NCBI RefSeq assembly: GCF_964204645.1
Contig: NC_134029.1
Location: 11,708,850 to 11,772,849, forward strand
Source of the DNA: Tubulanus polymorphus
Taxonomy: Eukaryota > Nemertea > Palaeonemertea > Tubulaniformes > Tubulanidae
Length of the DNA stretch: 64,000 nucleotides
Reading direction: 5' to 3'
Of the stretch, positions 23,301-32,329 are shown piece by piece (the stretch's first letter is position 1; each line of letters opens with the position of its first letter). The notes under the pieces are model-generated. The model did not search any database, was not told the DNA's origin, and worked only from the letters and a program-made list of their open reading frames with translations. Both the position numbers and the translations under genes were made by a program.

Positions 23301-24344
23301 ACAGAAAAGTTAATGGTAACTCAAGAAGATAAATATAATTATGTAGTACATTATAGAATGTTAAAATTCTATTTGAATCAAGGAATGATATTAAAAAAAG
23401 TACATAGATATATTTCATTCAGTCAATCTAAATGGTTAGAAAAATATATAGATTTTAATACTACACAGAGAACTAAATCTAAAACTGATTTTGAAAAAGA
23501 TTTCTTCAAACTAATGAATAATGCATTCTATGGTAAGACTTGTGAAAACATAAGAAATAGAAGTGATATTGAGTTAGTTAGTAATGGTAAAAGAATTAGA
23601 CATTTACAATCGTATCCGAAATTTATAGGCAACAGAATATTCGATGAAAATTTAGCAGCAGTTAAATTAAAAAGAACTTCTATGAAGTTCAATAAACCAA
23701 TCTATGTTGGTGCATCAGTTCTAGAAATTTCAAAATTATTAATGTATCAATTTTACTATAACATATTACAACCCCATTTTGGAGAAAACAATATAGAAAT
23801 ATTATATCTAGATACTGACAGTTATATATTAAAGATAAAAAGTGATAATATAAAAGATGATTTAAAATCATTAAAACATCATTTTGATTTTAGTAACTAT
23901 CCAAAAAATCATGAATTGTTTAGCAATGATAATAAAAAAGTTCCTGGGAAGTTTAAGGATGAATTAGGTGGTGAAGAAATGATAGAGTTCATTGGTATTA
24001 GATCTAAAATGTATTCATATAAAACCAAAACTCATGAAGCTAAAAAGTTAAAAGGAATAACCAAAAGTGTAGTAGAAAAAAATATTCATTTTAAAGATTA
24101 CATCAATTGTATATTTAATGAAGAAGTTAGAAAACATAAAATGAAATGTTTAAGATCTGAAGATCATGAAATGTATATTGAAGAGATAGAGAAGATAAGT
24201 CTAAACCCATTTGATGATAAAAGATATATTTTAGATGATGGAATCCACACAGTCGCCTATGGTTGCAATTTAGATGAATATATAAAATTCAAAAGAGAAG
24301 AAACAAAAGAAAATGAGATTATGAAAAGGATTCTAACGTGTTAA
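20316..24344 (+). CDS. polB: protein-primed family B DNA polymerase (Polinton pPolB)
   Basis: 1342 residues, complete. The N-terminus has two C2H2-type fingers (C8/C11/H23/H29; C59/C62/H75/H81) and a third near C428. Between them, a segment with C307 in DDKCFLWAI and H405 in NHYMW may be a peptidase-like fold, but this is only a guess. The 3'-5' exonuclease follows: Exo I DFES (D484), Exo II NLSGYDAH (D652), Exo III YLKSDVLLL (D814). An endonuclease VII-like zinc insert (CYYC at 599-602, RDHDHLNGKFRG from 614) lies between Exo I and II. The palm has motif A YIDANNLYG (D902), motif B NNAFYGKT (about 1068), motif C LDTDS (D1166/D1168) and a later KMYSY. The family replicates linear genomes from a protein primer. 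The ATG at 20316 is chosen because it lies in the TIR and is shared with P1. The first 30 codons are part of the TIR. Confidence 0.95.
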   Translation: MEANKYYCPTCNIDIDKSQKARHNKTRTHLENKLKLEYEDDILENKLEELKDEKETYKCDTCNQSFSDKRYYKEHLKSISHIRNKNNDILGEDYFDNDNDKKQKTIKRIKNKLNNKRPYMEDVRNYINSLDNKKDIEITEAFKSDIGPAAIEFKFHKGKTLEENKKHLENMKEIIKIITDVEYPKISISVKVKFIKSEDKPIYNINSHSQHIISKQHIDDKLNKCYNEIKSKIEEKYFEGSGLIFDEIIFMTLHVYNTKYNKLTKSKPIDENNVSYYKEPDIVASSYIKLPFKTNAVINIQNEDDKCFLWAIISCLHPTEDITHSFRLTHYKPFESNYKIDKYPVRIKNIPKIERDNNIKINVFDLIKLPNTKGNNIKHYTLEPLYLSKDYDSNDVIDILYYENHYMWIKQIDLFFKSENDHHKIYLCRKCLHRFSNESTLLNHKQLCDNHDYCKLVLPNEKDKILEFKKYDYKNKVPFVIYGDFESLNKELTDKDRKDIYYKRKKLNSNESDYSEDPPKTNTIKKIHQSAAAFGLYIKSNYPELIESEYYNYRNENVINHFCDLLIEYEIRFSKLLNTNKEIIMTEEDKEEFEFADKCYYCEKILNYKDKKVRDHDHLNGKFRGAAHENCNLQAKKINFVPVIFHNLSGYDAHLFIKQLCHKIEEINNEIEILNSNRSKDKIPTYKFRMLAKTSENYISFQFGCLRFIDSYRFLSSSLDNLSKSLVDDELKILKEYYPNYDDFKLMRYKGAIPYSFYKNHNDFNITELLKEQFYDELKNEYVKDEVYNRTLNIWNHFKIENHGQLVDLYLKSDVLLLTDIFERFRDVNLKYFNIDPCHCYSSPGLTWDCGLKFTDIKMDLLTNIDQLLLFEKSIRGGVSGVLGDRYFNVNDNPGYKLLYIDANNLYGWAMMEPQPYGMFEITEVLQIDKFDWKKRILDIADDSDTGYFFVVDLEYPENIKFKSRNLAYCPEHKTVKHEELSNYQKRIKPDNHIHTEKLMVTQEDKYNYVVHYRMLKFYLNQGMILKKVHRYISFSQSKWLEKYIDFNTTQRTKSKTDFEKDFFKLMNNAFYGKTCENIRNRSDIELVSNGKRIRHLQSYPKFIGNRIFDENLAAVKLKRTSMKFNKPIYVGASVLEISKLLMYQFYYNILQPHFGENNIEILYLDTDSYILKIKSDNIKDDLKSLKHHFDFSNYPKNHELFSNDNKKVPGKFKDELGGEEMIEFIGIRSKMYSYKTKTHEAKKLKGITKSVVEKNIHFKDYINCIFNEEVRKHKMKCLRSEDHEMYIEEIEKISLNPFDDKRYILDDGIHTVAYGCNLDEYIKFKREETKENEIMKRILTC

Positions 24345-24372
24345 TAAATTTCAATAAAAATTTGTATAATAA

Positions 24373-24714
24373 ATGGAGAGTAAACAAGTACACAGTGAAT
24401 TCTTAGATAGAATTAAAGATACTTCAAGCGTTAAATCTGTAGATTATAAATTCAAAAAGTTAACAGAATTAACAATTCACAAGAAATATTTAATTACTAA
24501 CATTGAAACAATTACTAATAAATATGGAGATAAATTAGTAATTCATTTAGAATATGAAGGATTAAAAGGAAATATATATAAATTCAGAACTTATTTACCA
24601 GATAGATTTCATAGATTATCAAGTGAAGATCTAGAAGAATTATGTTCTGGAGATTTCTATTTCGTATACAAAGGTAAGAATGAAAAAGGGCACCATGAAA
24701 TAGATTTCGAATGA
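24373..24714 (+). CDS. small conserved Polinton protein, possible OB-fold ssDNA-binding protein
   Basis: 113 residues starting 28 bp after polB, with ATAATAAATG at the start. It alternates predicted strands (LTELTIHKKYLITN, KLVIHLEYEG, IYKFRTYLP) and ends with FYFVYKGKNEKGHHEID. The strand pattern and the position after polB suggest a single OB-fold DNA-binding protein for replication. This is inference from pattern only; I see no catalytic motif. The P3 homologue (47644-47997) is intact and about 85% identical, so the gene is under some constraint. Confidence 0.7.
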   Translation: MESKQVHSEFLDRIKDTSSVKSVDYKFKKLTELTIHKKYLITNIETITNKYGDKLVIHLEYEGLKGNIYKFRTYLPDRFHRLSSEDLEELCSGDFYFVYKGKNEKGHHEIDFE

Positions 24715-24729
24715 AAATATGTAAAATAA

Positions 24730-25455
24730 ATGGTAGAATTAAAAGAATACAGAATATTTGTAGATTCTAGAAAACTTACAAATTATAAATCTCATAATTT
24801 ATTAGTACAATTAGATAGAGAATTCAAGAATTGTGTAGATTTAAAATTAGTAAATATAAGTTTATGTAATTCTTTTTATAATATATCGAATAAAACTATT
24901 GAACATAATACTTTTTTAATTCATATTAGAAATATAAATAAATGGTTTCATCTATTTCTAAGACCAGGATTATATAATTTAGAAACATTATCTCAAGAAA
25001 TTAATCGTAGAGCACGGTTGAAAATTAGAAAAGATGATAAATTTTTAATAAGATTTATAAAAAGTGATAGCTCAAATAGAATTAAAATAAAGGTATTTGA
25101 TGAAAGTCAACATGCATTTATGGTAAAAAAACCTATAGCTAAATTGCTAGGAATTGAACCAGATGTTGTTACTGTAAACGTAGAAGGTATTTCAAATATA
25201 ATACCTTTTACACATTTTTATATTTATTGCAATTTAATTGACCCAACAAAAACATTTGAAGCAACTAAAGATACAACATGTAATTCTAGTATATTAAATA
25301 TTTTACCATTAAAAAATGTTAAAGAATTTGGAACGCAAATAAATTATAATTTAACAGAATGTGATTTCAAACCATGCATTCCTAGTTTTAATAATTTTAG
25401 ATTAGAAATTAGAAATCATAATGGATACTTAATTGATTTAAAAATTTCCCTGTAA
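24730..25455 (+). CDS. candidate penton (minor capsid) protein, C-terminus frameshifted
   Basis: 241 residues, 15 bp after the previous gene. Beta-rich with no membrane segment. The opening layout (FVDSRKL, NLLVQLDREF, LKLVNISLCNSFYN, FLRPGLYNLETLSQEINRR) resembles the single jelly-roll minor capsid proteins of Polintons, which form the capsid vertices. That assignment is by pattern, not by a diagnostic motif. The last residues (DLKISL) come from a one-base deletion at about 25441-25453: the P3 homologue reads on for about ten more residues in the other frame. The P2 product is therefore slightly truncated with an altered tail. Confidence 0.6.
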   Translation: MVELKEYRIFVDSRKLTNYKSHNLLVQLDREFKNCVDLKLVNISLCNSFYNISNKTIEHNTFLIHIRNINKWFHLFLRPGLYNLETLSQEINRRARLKIRKDDKFLIRFIKSDSSNRIKIKVFDESQHAFMVKKPIAKLLGIEPDVVTVNVEGISNIIPFTHFYIYCNLIDPTKTFEATKDTTCNSSILNILPLKNVKEFGTQINYNLTECDFKPCIPSFNNFRLEIRNHNGYLIDLKISL

Positions 25456-25504
25456 TTTATGAATTAGTTATAAGATGTAAAGAGTAATTTTTTTCACTAT
25501 ATAA

Positions 25505-25846
25505 ATGAATATAACTGTTGGACCGAGTATATGTTTTGGGTTTGATTTTAAACATGGTAAAGAAATGAGAATTAAACTAAATGATGTAATTACTGATATA
25601 AAAAGTAAATCATTTAACAATGCATCAATGATTGATAAAGAAAAGTATAATATAGAAAAAGTAATTGATTTAATTAAATCACCTTTAGAATATTATGAAT
25701 TAAATGAAGATGGAATTATTGAAGATATTAAAAACATATTATCCAAAATATATGATAATCATAAAACTAGTAATGAAATAAATGTTGAATTAATCATAAA
25801 TAAGTTAACTAAATATTTTGAAGATAGTAATTTTTTTGATAAATAA
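25505..25846 (+). CDS. small acidic protein, unknown
   Basis: 113 residues, preceded by TTTTTTT then ATATAAATG. It starts MNITVGPSICFGFDFKHGK and becomes charged and helical (KEKYNIEKVIDLIKS, DIKNILSKIYDNHK). No cysteine or histidine clusters and no membrane span. Its stop codon is immediately followed by the next ATG. The P3 copy (46672-46856) has lost its middle. I do not recognise the family. It is counted as a gene because of its start signal and its conservation in P3. Confidence 0.6.
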   Translation: MNITVGPSICFGFDFKHGKEMRIKLNDVITDIKSKSFNNASMIDKEKYNIEKVIDLIKSPLEYYELNEDGIIEDIKNILSKIYDNHKTSNEINVELIINKLTKYFEDSNFFDK

Positions 25847-26068
25847 ATGAGTGATAATAAGTGGATAATAACTGGATTATATAATGGCGCATTACTATCA
25901 GTTGGAACGGTTGGTTATTCAATGGTATTAAAAAAAGTATTCAAAATGGGAAGTGTTAATGTTGATAGATTTGATATAAATGATATTTTGAAATTAACAT
26001 TAGCAGTTACTTTATCTAATTTAACTATTGATTATTTGGAAAAACAAAAATATATTCCTCCCATATAA
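25847..26068 (+). CDS. small membrane protein, unknown
   Basis: 73 residues with no gap from the previous stop codon. Two moderately hydrophobic helices (GLYNGALLSVGTVGYSMVL; ILKLTLAVTLSNLTIDYL) suggest a small membrane protein, perhaps of the virion membrane or host membranes. The P3 homologue spans 46427-46662. Function unknown. Confidence 0.65.
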   Translation: MSDNKWIITGLYNGALLSVGTVGYSMVLKKVFKMGSVNVDRFDINDILKLTLAVTLSNLTIDYLEKQKYIPPI

Positions 26069-26092
26069 ATGCATAATTTTTTTGCTAAATAA

Positions 26093-26515
26093 ATGGCTTC
26101 TGCAATTATAACTATTATAGGATCGGCAATCGTTAACGCTTTAGCATTTACTGGTGGTGGTTATTTATTTAAACATATTGATAAAAATAGTTCATTAGGA
26201 GAACAAAGAAGACATAACTTAGCGTTAGAGAAATACAATAAAGCTGCAGAAGAATATAGAGAAAAGAGACAAAACTATATGGATTACATCAATAAAGAAT
26301 TATATGATCAGAAGATTTCACATAGAGATTTTCAATCAGTTGATGATGCAATGAGTTTATATAACACAGTAACAAATAAAGAAAAATTACATCTATACAA
26401 ACCTAAATTATCAGATTATTATACCCCAAGTAAAGAACAACAGAAATATGAAATAATATGGATTTTAGGTGGAACAGTTATTGTTATATTTGTTGCTTAT
26501 AAGTTTACTAATTAG
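26093..26515 (+). CDS. conserved Polinton membrane protein with N- and C-terminal hydrophobic segments
   Basis: 140 residues. A hydrophobic Gly/Ala-rich start (IITIIGSAIVNALAFTGGGY) precedes a charged helical middle (HNLALEKYNKAAEEYREKR) and DYYTPSKEQQ, then a C-terminal transmembrane helix (IIWILGGTVIVIFVAYKF). Proteins with this layout occur in many animal Polintons and have no assigned function. The start has a T-tract then CTAAATAAATG. The P3 copy (45985-46401) is frameshifted. Confidence 0.75.
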   Translation: MASAIITIIGSAIVNALAFTGGGYLFKHIDKNSSLGEQRRHNLALEKYNKAAEEYREKRQNYMDYINKELYDQKISHRDFQSVDDAMSLYNTVTNKEKLHLYKPKLSDYYTPSKEQQKYEIIWILGGTVIVIFVAYKFTN

Positions 26516-26534
26516 TAATTTTTATTCTAAATAA

Positions 26535-26969
26535 ATGGAAGATAAAGTTGATAGTATTGATATTATTCCTCATGATATAAATAAAACTAAATTAAAAACA
26601 TATTTAGAAAAACAAATATTAGAATTTGAAAGTGACTTAAAGATAAAAAAGAAAAAATATTTAAAAAGTAAAATTATATATTATTTGATTATAAGTGGTT
26701 CGGTTACAATTAGTTCTGTAATAACATTTCTAGCAATATTCAGTCCATTAACACCTTTAGCTATATCAATTGGTGTGTTAGGATTAAGTTCAAGTGTTTT
26801 AACCGGTATAAGTTCAAAATTAAATATAAAAAGTAATAAAGAAAAAATAAAATCTAATATAAAAGAAATTAATAAATTAAAGAACACACTAGATTATATA
26901 ATAAGTTTAAATGGTCATATAACAGTTGAAGAACAAGATAAATTATTAAAAGAATTGATAAATTATTAA
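26535..26969 (+). CDS. two-helix membrane protein with coiled-coil tail, unknown
   Basis: 144 residues. A lysine-rich N-terminal helix is followed by two adjacent hydrophobic segments (IIYYLIISGSVTISSVITFL; PLAISIGVLGLSSSVLTGIS) and a C-terminal coiled coil (KEKIKSNIKEINKLKNTLDYI) ending in an acidic stretch. Likely membrane-inserted. Nineteen bases separate it from the previous gene. The P3 copy at 45544-45968 is broken. Similar proteins lie at this place in other Polintons; role unknown. Confidence 0.7.
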   Translation: MEDKVDSIDIIPHDINKTKLKTYLEKQILEFESDLKIKKKKYLKSKIIYYLIISGSVTISSVITFLAIFSPLTPLAISIGVLGLSSSVLTGISSKLNIKSNKEKIKSNIKEINKLKNTLDYIISLNGHITVEEQDKLLKELINY

Positions 26970-26985
26970 TTTTTTAATTATATAA

Positions 26986-28374
26986 ATGGTAGATAGTTTT
27001 CCAAAAGCTTTCCAATATAATAAATCAATTAAATATAATATTCCAGCAATAGATTTTAATAAAGATATTACATATAGAAATGAAGTTTTAGATTCATTAA
27101 TTGATTTATATATTTATGTTACTGAAACTATTTATTTTAATGCAAAGATGGAAAATATATTTCATGTATATTTAATTAATTTTAAAAAATTGAAAGATGA
27201 AAAACAATGGTTATTAAAATCTTATATAAAGTATTGGCAGAACCAATTAAATTTTGCTGTTTATTGTGCAACAACAGGATGTGGAATTAGTTGGAATGAT
27301 CATTTGAATAATTCTAAATATAAACTAATTCAAAGTTTATTTAGATTTCATACATACTTTCAAATCAGAATAATATTAAATGAATTAGAGTGCGCTTTAC
27401 CAGGATCTAGGTATTTTAAAGAATTAGATAATAATATTAATTTATCTAAGTTTTATAAAATTTGCAATGAATTTAATATAAATATAAATAATTCTGATTT
27501 TAGAACAAAAATTGGAACAATAAGATCACTTCCTTGCCCTAGAAAGATTGCAGAATATTGTGCTCTTCCCATACCATCTAATAGTTTTTATAATATCTAT
27601 AATAAAAAATTAGGTTATGGTAAAATAGAAACAAAGGATTTAGAAACATTAAATTTCAATAAATTACCAAAATTTTATGATAATTTAAAACAAGAAAACA
27701 ATAATGGTTGGGTTTATTTTATTTTAGAAAATAGTGAAGGTTTTACTAAATCAGGTATAGAAAGAATAAATCAATCTATTAGAACTTATTTGATATGTAT
27801 TTTAGGTGCGCAAGTTGAAACAAGATCACCGATAATTGGAAATTTGAATACATCATTCGATACACAAAAACAGTTTAAAGTTTTATTTGAAGATTCCATA
27901 CATAATGATAAAAATAGATCGATTCCAGAAAACATTATAAGATATCAAAATTATTTAGATAAATCTCATGTAAGACTTAATTATTGTATAGGCACTAATC
28001 TATTAATTATTTCTAATGATTTAGTATTAAAGATGGGAAACATAATTGGTTATAATAATCTAATTAAAACTGCAACAATAAATAATTCATTTGGATTGAA
28101 TGATATAAATAAAAAGATTATTACTGCTCCAAAATTAATGGAAGGTGAAAAAAATAAAAAACATATTCAATCAACAGAAACTAAAACTAATAATATTAAA
28201 TTAAATAATGATTCTAAAATAAAAGATTACAATACATCAGAAAATATAAAAACTGATAATATTCAACATGATATAATTAAACTAAATGATGATAATAAAT
28301 CCCATGAAAATACTAAATTAGCTATAACTTGTATAGGAATTGTAATCGGAGGAATATTATATTTTAAATTTTAA
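26986..28374 (+). CDS. large conserved Polinton protein with C-terminal membrane anchor
   Basis: 462 residues, 16 bp after the previous gene. The core (about 40-370) has the conserved strings FAVYCATTGCGISWNDHL, LFRFHTYFQIR, GFTKSGIERINQSIRTYLI and ILGAQVETRSPIIG, which I associate with a large uncharacterised protein of animal Polintons. A polar, low-complexity linker (about 375-440) leads to a single C-terminal transmembrane helix (LAITCIGIVIGGILYF). It is probably a tail-anchored virion or membrane protein; no enzyme motif is visible. The P3 homologue (44407-45526) ends at the insert boundary in this linker. Confidence 0.75.
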   Translation: MVDSFPKAFQYNKSIKYNIPAIDFNKDITYRNEVLDSLIDLYIYVTETIYFNAKMENIFHVYLINFKKLKDEKQWLLKSYIKYWQNQLNFAVYCATTGCGISWNDHLNNSKYKLIQSLFRFHTYFQIRIILNELECALPGSRYFKELDNNINLSKFYKICNEFNININNSDFRTKIGTIRSLPCPRKIAEYCALPIPSNSFYNIYNKKLGYGKIETKDLETLNFNKLPKFYDNLKQENNNGWVYFILENSEGFTKSGIERINQSIRTYLICILGAQVETRSPIIGNLNTSFDTQKQFKVLFEDSIHNDKNRSIPENIIRYQNYLDKSHVRLNYCIGTNLLIISNDLVLKMGNIIGYNNLIKTATINNSFGLNDINKKIITAPKLMEGEKNKKHIQSTETKTNNIKLNNDSKIKDYNTSENIKTDNIQHDIIKLNDDNKSHENTKLAITCIGIVIGGILYFKF

Positions 28375-28390
28375 TTTTTTTATTATGTAA

Positions 28391-30066
28391 ATGGATGTAG
28401 AAGGTGGAGAAGATTATGAAATGGGAGAAATGGGAAATAATAATGAAGGATATATTGATGATGATTATAATGATGCAGAAACTAATATTGATAATAATGA
28501 TGAATCAGCATATAATACTAATTTAGGTGAAGATGATGATTCCGAATTACGTGAAAAATTAAATAAATATTTAGAAGCTCCTGAAAGGGGTAGAATTTCA
28601 ACTAGAAGAGAAAGAAAAGAATTTATGGAACTATTAGTAAAAGAACAAGAAAAATATCCTGATAAACCTATGGAATTATATAGAATGAAATCTAGAGTAA
28701 CAGATACAATTGTTAACGAATTATTACCAAAAGTTGTAATAGATGAAATTGATACTGAAGATGTTGTAGAACAAACTTTTAAAGATGACCCATATTTCAC
28801 AAATAATTTAGAATTTAAAAATGATGCATGGTATTATAATCTTGATTTAAATAGGAATACTGTATCAATTCAATTATCTAGAATGGGTCAAGAAAATATT
28901 TTTGAACCTGGAATGCGAGCATTATCTACAATTGAAGGTTCAAAAGGTGGTAGAGAATTTCTCAGAATTATATGGAATGCAATCGATAGAATAAATGAAG
29001 AAGAACCAATTCCTAAAATTGATATAAACAAATATTCACCATTTAAAAATCCAAATCCAAATCCTACTGATGTTGATCCAGAAACTGATGAAGATTTTGC
29101 ACATCGATTAGATAAATTAAGATCTTCAACACCCGAAACATCGAGAAGAGACACTCAACAAATTGATAATGATTCAAGTCAATTACAATTAACATTAGAA
29201 AAACAAATTGATAGATTAAGAGATTCAGAAGAACTGATGAATAGTATATCAGATACATCTGGTTCTGAAACTGGAATAAATCGAATACAATCTTTACTAG
29301 AAAAAGGATTACTTGATTTAACTGATGAAGAATTAGAAGCATTTCCTGAAAAAACACGTAGAGAAATTAAAGGTATGCAAGAATCAGCTGGTGAAATTGC
29401 TAATATTAAGATGAGATTTTCTAAAATAACCATGTTAGAAAAAGAATTAACTAATGCAAATGAAGAATTAAAACAATTAGAATTAAATAGAGATCTTCAA
29501 TTAATCGAGGAAGCTGATTTTGAAAGCAGAAAGTTAGCTTTAGAAAAAGAAATAGATGATTTAAAATATAACAAAGAATAACAGGAAAAAGAAAGAGATA
29601 TATTATTAAAATCATATGATCTTAATCATATTAAAAAATTAAAAGTTATTTTTAAAGATTTGTTGATAAAACCAAATTCTGAAATATAATTAAAAGACAG
29701 AATAAAGTTATTATTTAAATTAGAAGGAATAACAATTCTTTCAATTCTAACAGCTGTAACTATGTTATTTACAACAATAGGTTTAGCTATATCAAATGCT
29801 TTAAAATCTACTCCTACTCCCAATAAACCAGATAAACCTCCAGGTAATAATTCTATACAAGATAAAGTTAAGGATGGTTTAAAGAACTATCTAAAAAATC
29901 TGCTGCAGCATTGCCAGGAGTTATTGCTTCAATTGTTGGTTTTATATTGAAATCTGCAGGAAACATTATTAACTTTGCTGCTGAACATATTATTTTATTT
30001 TTAATTACAGTTGTAAGTGCTATTATTTTTGGGTTAGTAAATATGATATCAAAAAATATCAAGTAA
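28391..30066 (+). pseudogene. acidic coiled-coil protein with C-terminal membrane domain, broken
   Basis: The first 396 codons (28391-29581) are open: a very acidic N-terminus, then ERGRISTRRERKEFMELL, a middle with EFLRIIWNAIDRINEEEP, and a coiled coil near the end (KITMLEKELTNANEELKQLE). Coding sequence clearly goes on in the same frame past the TAA at 29579-29581. It passes a second TAA at about 29687-29689, a hydrophobic helix (ITILSILTAVTMLFTTIGLA), a proline-rich linker and a frame change near 29900, and ends in two more hydrophobic helices (LPGVIASIVGFIL; IILFLITVVSAIIFGLV) at 30064-30066. Two nonsense codons and one frameshift therefore separate the soluble part from the membrane part. 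The matching region is deleted in P3. Function unknown. Confidence 0.75.
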
Positions 30067-30110
30067 ACCATGATATCAAAAAATAAATAATTAATTTTTT
30101 TGTTAAATAA

Positions 30111-31358
30111 ATGAGTGGGAGTTATATCAGTCCTTCTAAGATTTCTAGAATATCTAATGCTATTAAAGCAGAAAGATCACATCATATAATTACTCATAAC
30201 CCTTCAAATATTAATCCCGATGAAACTTTATACGTTAGAATCCCTCGATTAACACAAAATACTTTTTATGTTCCAAACAGTATTTATTTATCAGCTGATA
30301 TAAAAGTAATCGGTAATAATAATAATTATGTCGTTGATAATGTTGGAAGATATTTGATTAAAAAGTTAACAATAAAGATTGGTCCAGAAACAGTTTTCTC
30401 ATTAGATGATTATAATTTATTTATGCATTATAAAGATTTATGGTTAACTAAAGAAAATAGAAATAATATGATATTTCAAGGCATCCAATCAGAAAACCAA
30501 AATAAATTAAGATCAGAAGCTAATAGCGCAATATTAACAAATGATGTAGATAAATTGATAAAAAGTATATATGGAAGCAAATATAAAATTCCATTAGACT
30601 TTGAATTGATAAATAATAATGCACCTTTATATAAATACGCAATTCAAGAAGATATTATATTTGAGATAACATTTGCTCCTGTAAATGAAATTGTATTATC
30701 TAGCGTTGTTAAAGATATGAGTTATAAATTATCGAATATATGTTTAGAATATGATACAGTAACTGATGAAAATATTTCAAGTATAATTCAAACTCAATAC
30801 AATCAAGGATTTTCATTATTATATGATTATATTGATAAATTTAAAACTGTAACTATTAATGCAAATGATGAAATAATTAATGAGAATATTAACTTCCCTA
30901 GAAGATCTATTAAAGGTATATTAATATTTTTTACTATTGGAACATATACTAATGGCGCAATAAATGTTGACAATTATTATAATCCTGAAATAACAAAAGT
31001 AGAAATAACTATCGAAGGTATAGCGAATAAAATATTTTGTCAAGGAATGAGAATGATTGATCAATGGGTAGAAATTAAAAAACATTTTATGAATGAAAAA
31101 ATAAAATCATTTGAAAATTGTAACATTAATCAAATTGATTATTATACCGGTAATAAATATGCATTATGGTTAGATTTTAGAACAACAGAGGATAATTCAT
31201 TACATGGTTCTGGAAAAAAACTACAAAATACAAAAGATGGAATACAATTATTCATGACAAAGAAAAAGGGAATCAAAAATTTTAAAATGCACATTTATAT
31301 TATATCTGACGCGCAATTAAATATTGTAAATTCACAATTAGATAGTGTTATGTATTAA
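30111..31358 (+). CDS. candidate major capsid protein (double jelly-roll)
   Basis: 415 residues, intact. T-tract and GTTAAATAAATG lie before the start. It is strand-rich with no membrane segment. Conserved strings that I associate with the Polinton major capsid family are NINPDETLYVRIPRL near the start, DYNLFMHYKDLWLTKENRNNMI, YKIPLDFELI, FPRRSIKGILIFF, and near the end LWLDFRTTEDNSLHGSGKKL and IYIISDAQ. In this family the protein forms the hexameric capsomers of an icosahedral particle. Length is in the lower part of the family's range. A fold prediction would settle it. Confidence 0.75.
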   Translation: MSGSYISPSKISRISNAIKAERSHHIITHNPSNINPDETLYVRIPRLTQNTFYVPNSIYLSADIKVIGNNNNYVVDNVGRYLIKKLTIKIGPETVFSLDDYNLFMHYKDLWLTKENRNNMIFQGIQSENQNKLRSEANSAILTNDVDKLIKSIYGSKYKIPLDFELINNNAPLYKYAIQEDIIFEITFAPVNEIVLSSVVKDMSYKLSNICLEYDTVTDENISSIIQTQYNQGFSLLYDYIDKFKTVTINANDEIINENINFPRRSIKGILIFFTIGTYTNGAINVDNYYNPEITKVEITIEGIANKIFCQGMRMIDQWVEIKKHFMNEKIKSFENCNINQIDYYTGNKYALWLDFRTTEDNSLHGSGKKLQNTKDGIQLFMTKKKGIKNFKMHIYIISDAQLNIVNSQLDSVMY

Positions 31359-31390
31359 AATTTTAACTTTAATAAAAATATATATAATAA

Positions 31391-32314
31391 ATGGAAGGAG
31401 GTAAAGTATATAAACATATTCCATACATCGATACACATGAAAATAATGATGGTTTATATTATGTAATACCTTGTAATATAGCTTTGATATTTGATCCTAT
31501 TTTTAAAAATTATAAAACTAAACTGATAGAAATCGATAATAATAAAAGTGGTGTTGTTAATAATAATGTAATACCTACTACTACATCTGTAATACCTACT
31601 ACTACATCTGTAATACCTACTACATCTGTAATACCTACTACATCTAATAACGTAATACCTTCTACATATAATAATGCAATATTATTAGATGTTAGTGAAA
31701 ATAGAAATTATTGTGGTTATTGTAATGGTGAATTTTCAAACGCTCCATCAAATTGGAATAAACATATGAATACAAATTCACATATTACTAATGTTATAGA
31801 ACGTGTTGGTAAAAAAGAATTTATAGAACACCCATTTAGATATGTTACAAAATTTGTTTCAAATAAAAAAGTAAATGGTGAAAAAATATATGAAGATTTA
31901 TTATTAGCAACACCTAATAAAGATGAATTAGATTTAACCGATGCTAATGAAATATTAGGATCAAACACTGTAAATGAAATATTAGGAGCAAACACTAATA
32001 AAGATGATAATGAAAATGATGCCATACACCCACATGACCCACATGATGATATAGTTACAGTTAAACATATTGATAATAAAGATTCTATAAAACTTAAAGT
32101 AGAAAATAATAATAAATTTGATTGGAAGAATAAGTTTAAAAATGAAACAACTATTGATGATTTAGTAAAAAATATGAAAAAAGTGAAAAAGGTGAAAAAG
32201 GTGAAAAAAAATTATAAAGATGGTGATGTAGATTCGGTAGAGCATTTAAATATGTTGTTAGAGCCGTCTGATAGTGAAAGTGATTCAGAAATTGATTATC
32301 TAAAACTCGAATAA
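31391..32314 (+). CDS. C2H2 zinc-finger protein with Ser/Thr-Pro repeats, unknown
   Basis: 307 residues, last gene of the plus block. Residues about 55-90 hold four or five copies of SVIPTT. One C2H2 finger follows (YCGYCNGEF...NKHMNTNSH). The C-terminal half is acidic with a lysine run (KKVKKVKKVKKN) and an acidic tail rich in SDSES. It could be a nucleic-acid-binding or regulatory protein; I cannot name a family. The repeats are tandem in the DNA (31569-31660) and may vary in number between copies. Confidence 0.65.
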   Translation: MEGGKVYKHIPYIDTHENNDGLYYVIPCNIALIFDPIFKNYKTKLIEIDNNKSGVVNNNVIPTTTSVIPTTTSVIPTTSVIPTTSNNVIPSTYNNAILLDVSENRNYCGYCNGEFSNAPSNWNKHMNTNSHITNVIERVGKKEFIEHPFRYVTKFVSNKKVNGEKIYEDLLLATPNKDELDLTDANEILGSNTVNEILGANTNKDDNENDAIHPHDPHDDIVTVKHIDNKDSIKLKVENNNKFDWKNKFKNETTIDDLVKNMKKVKKVKKVKKNYKDGDVDSVEHLNMLLEPSDSESDSEIDYLKLE

Positions 32315-32329
32315 TAAAGGTTGAAAATT

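Noticed and set aside
28465-29433. Minus-strand frames opposite the coiled-coil gene
   Set aside because: Shadows of a low-complexity acidic coding strand; no domains and no start motif.
29579-29689. TAA codons in the coiled-coil gene read as glutamine (alternative code)
   Set aside because: All other P2 genes end with TAA in normal places, and the same gene also has a frameshift further on, so decay is simpler.
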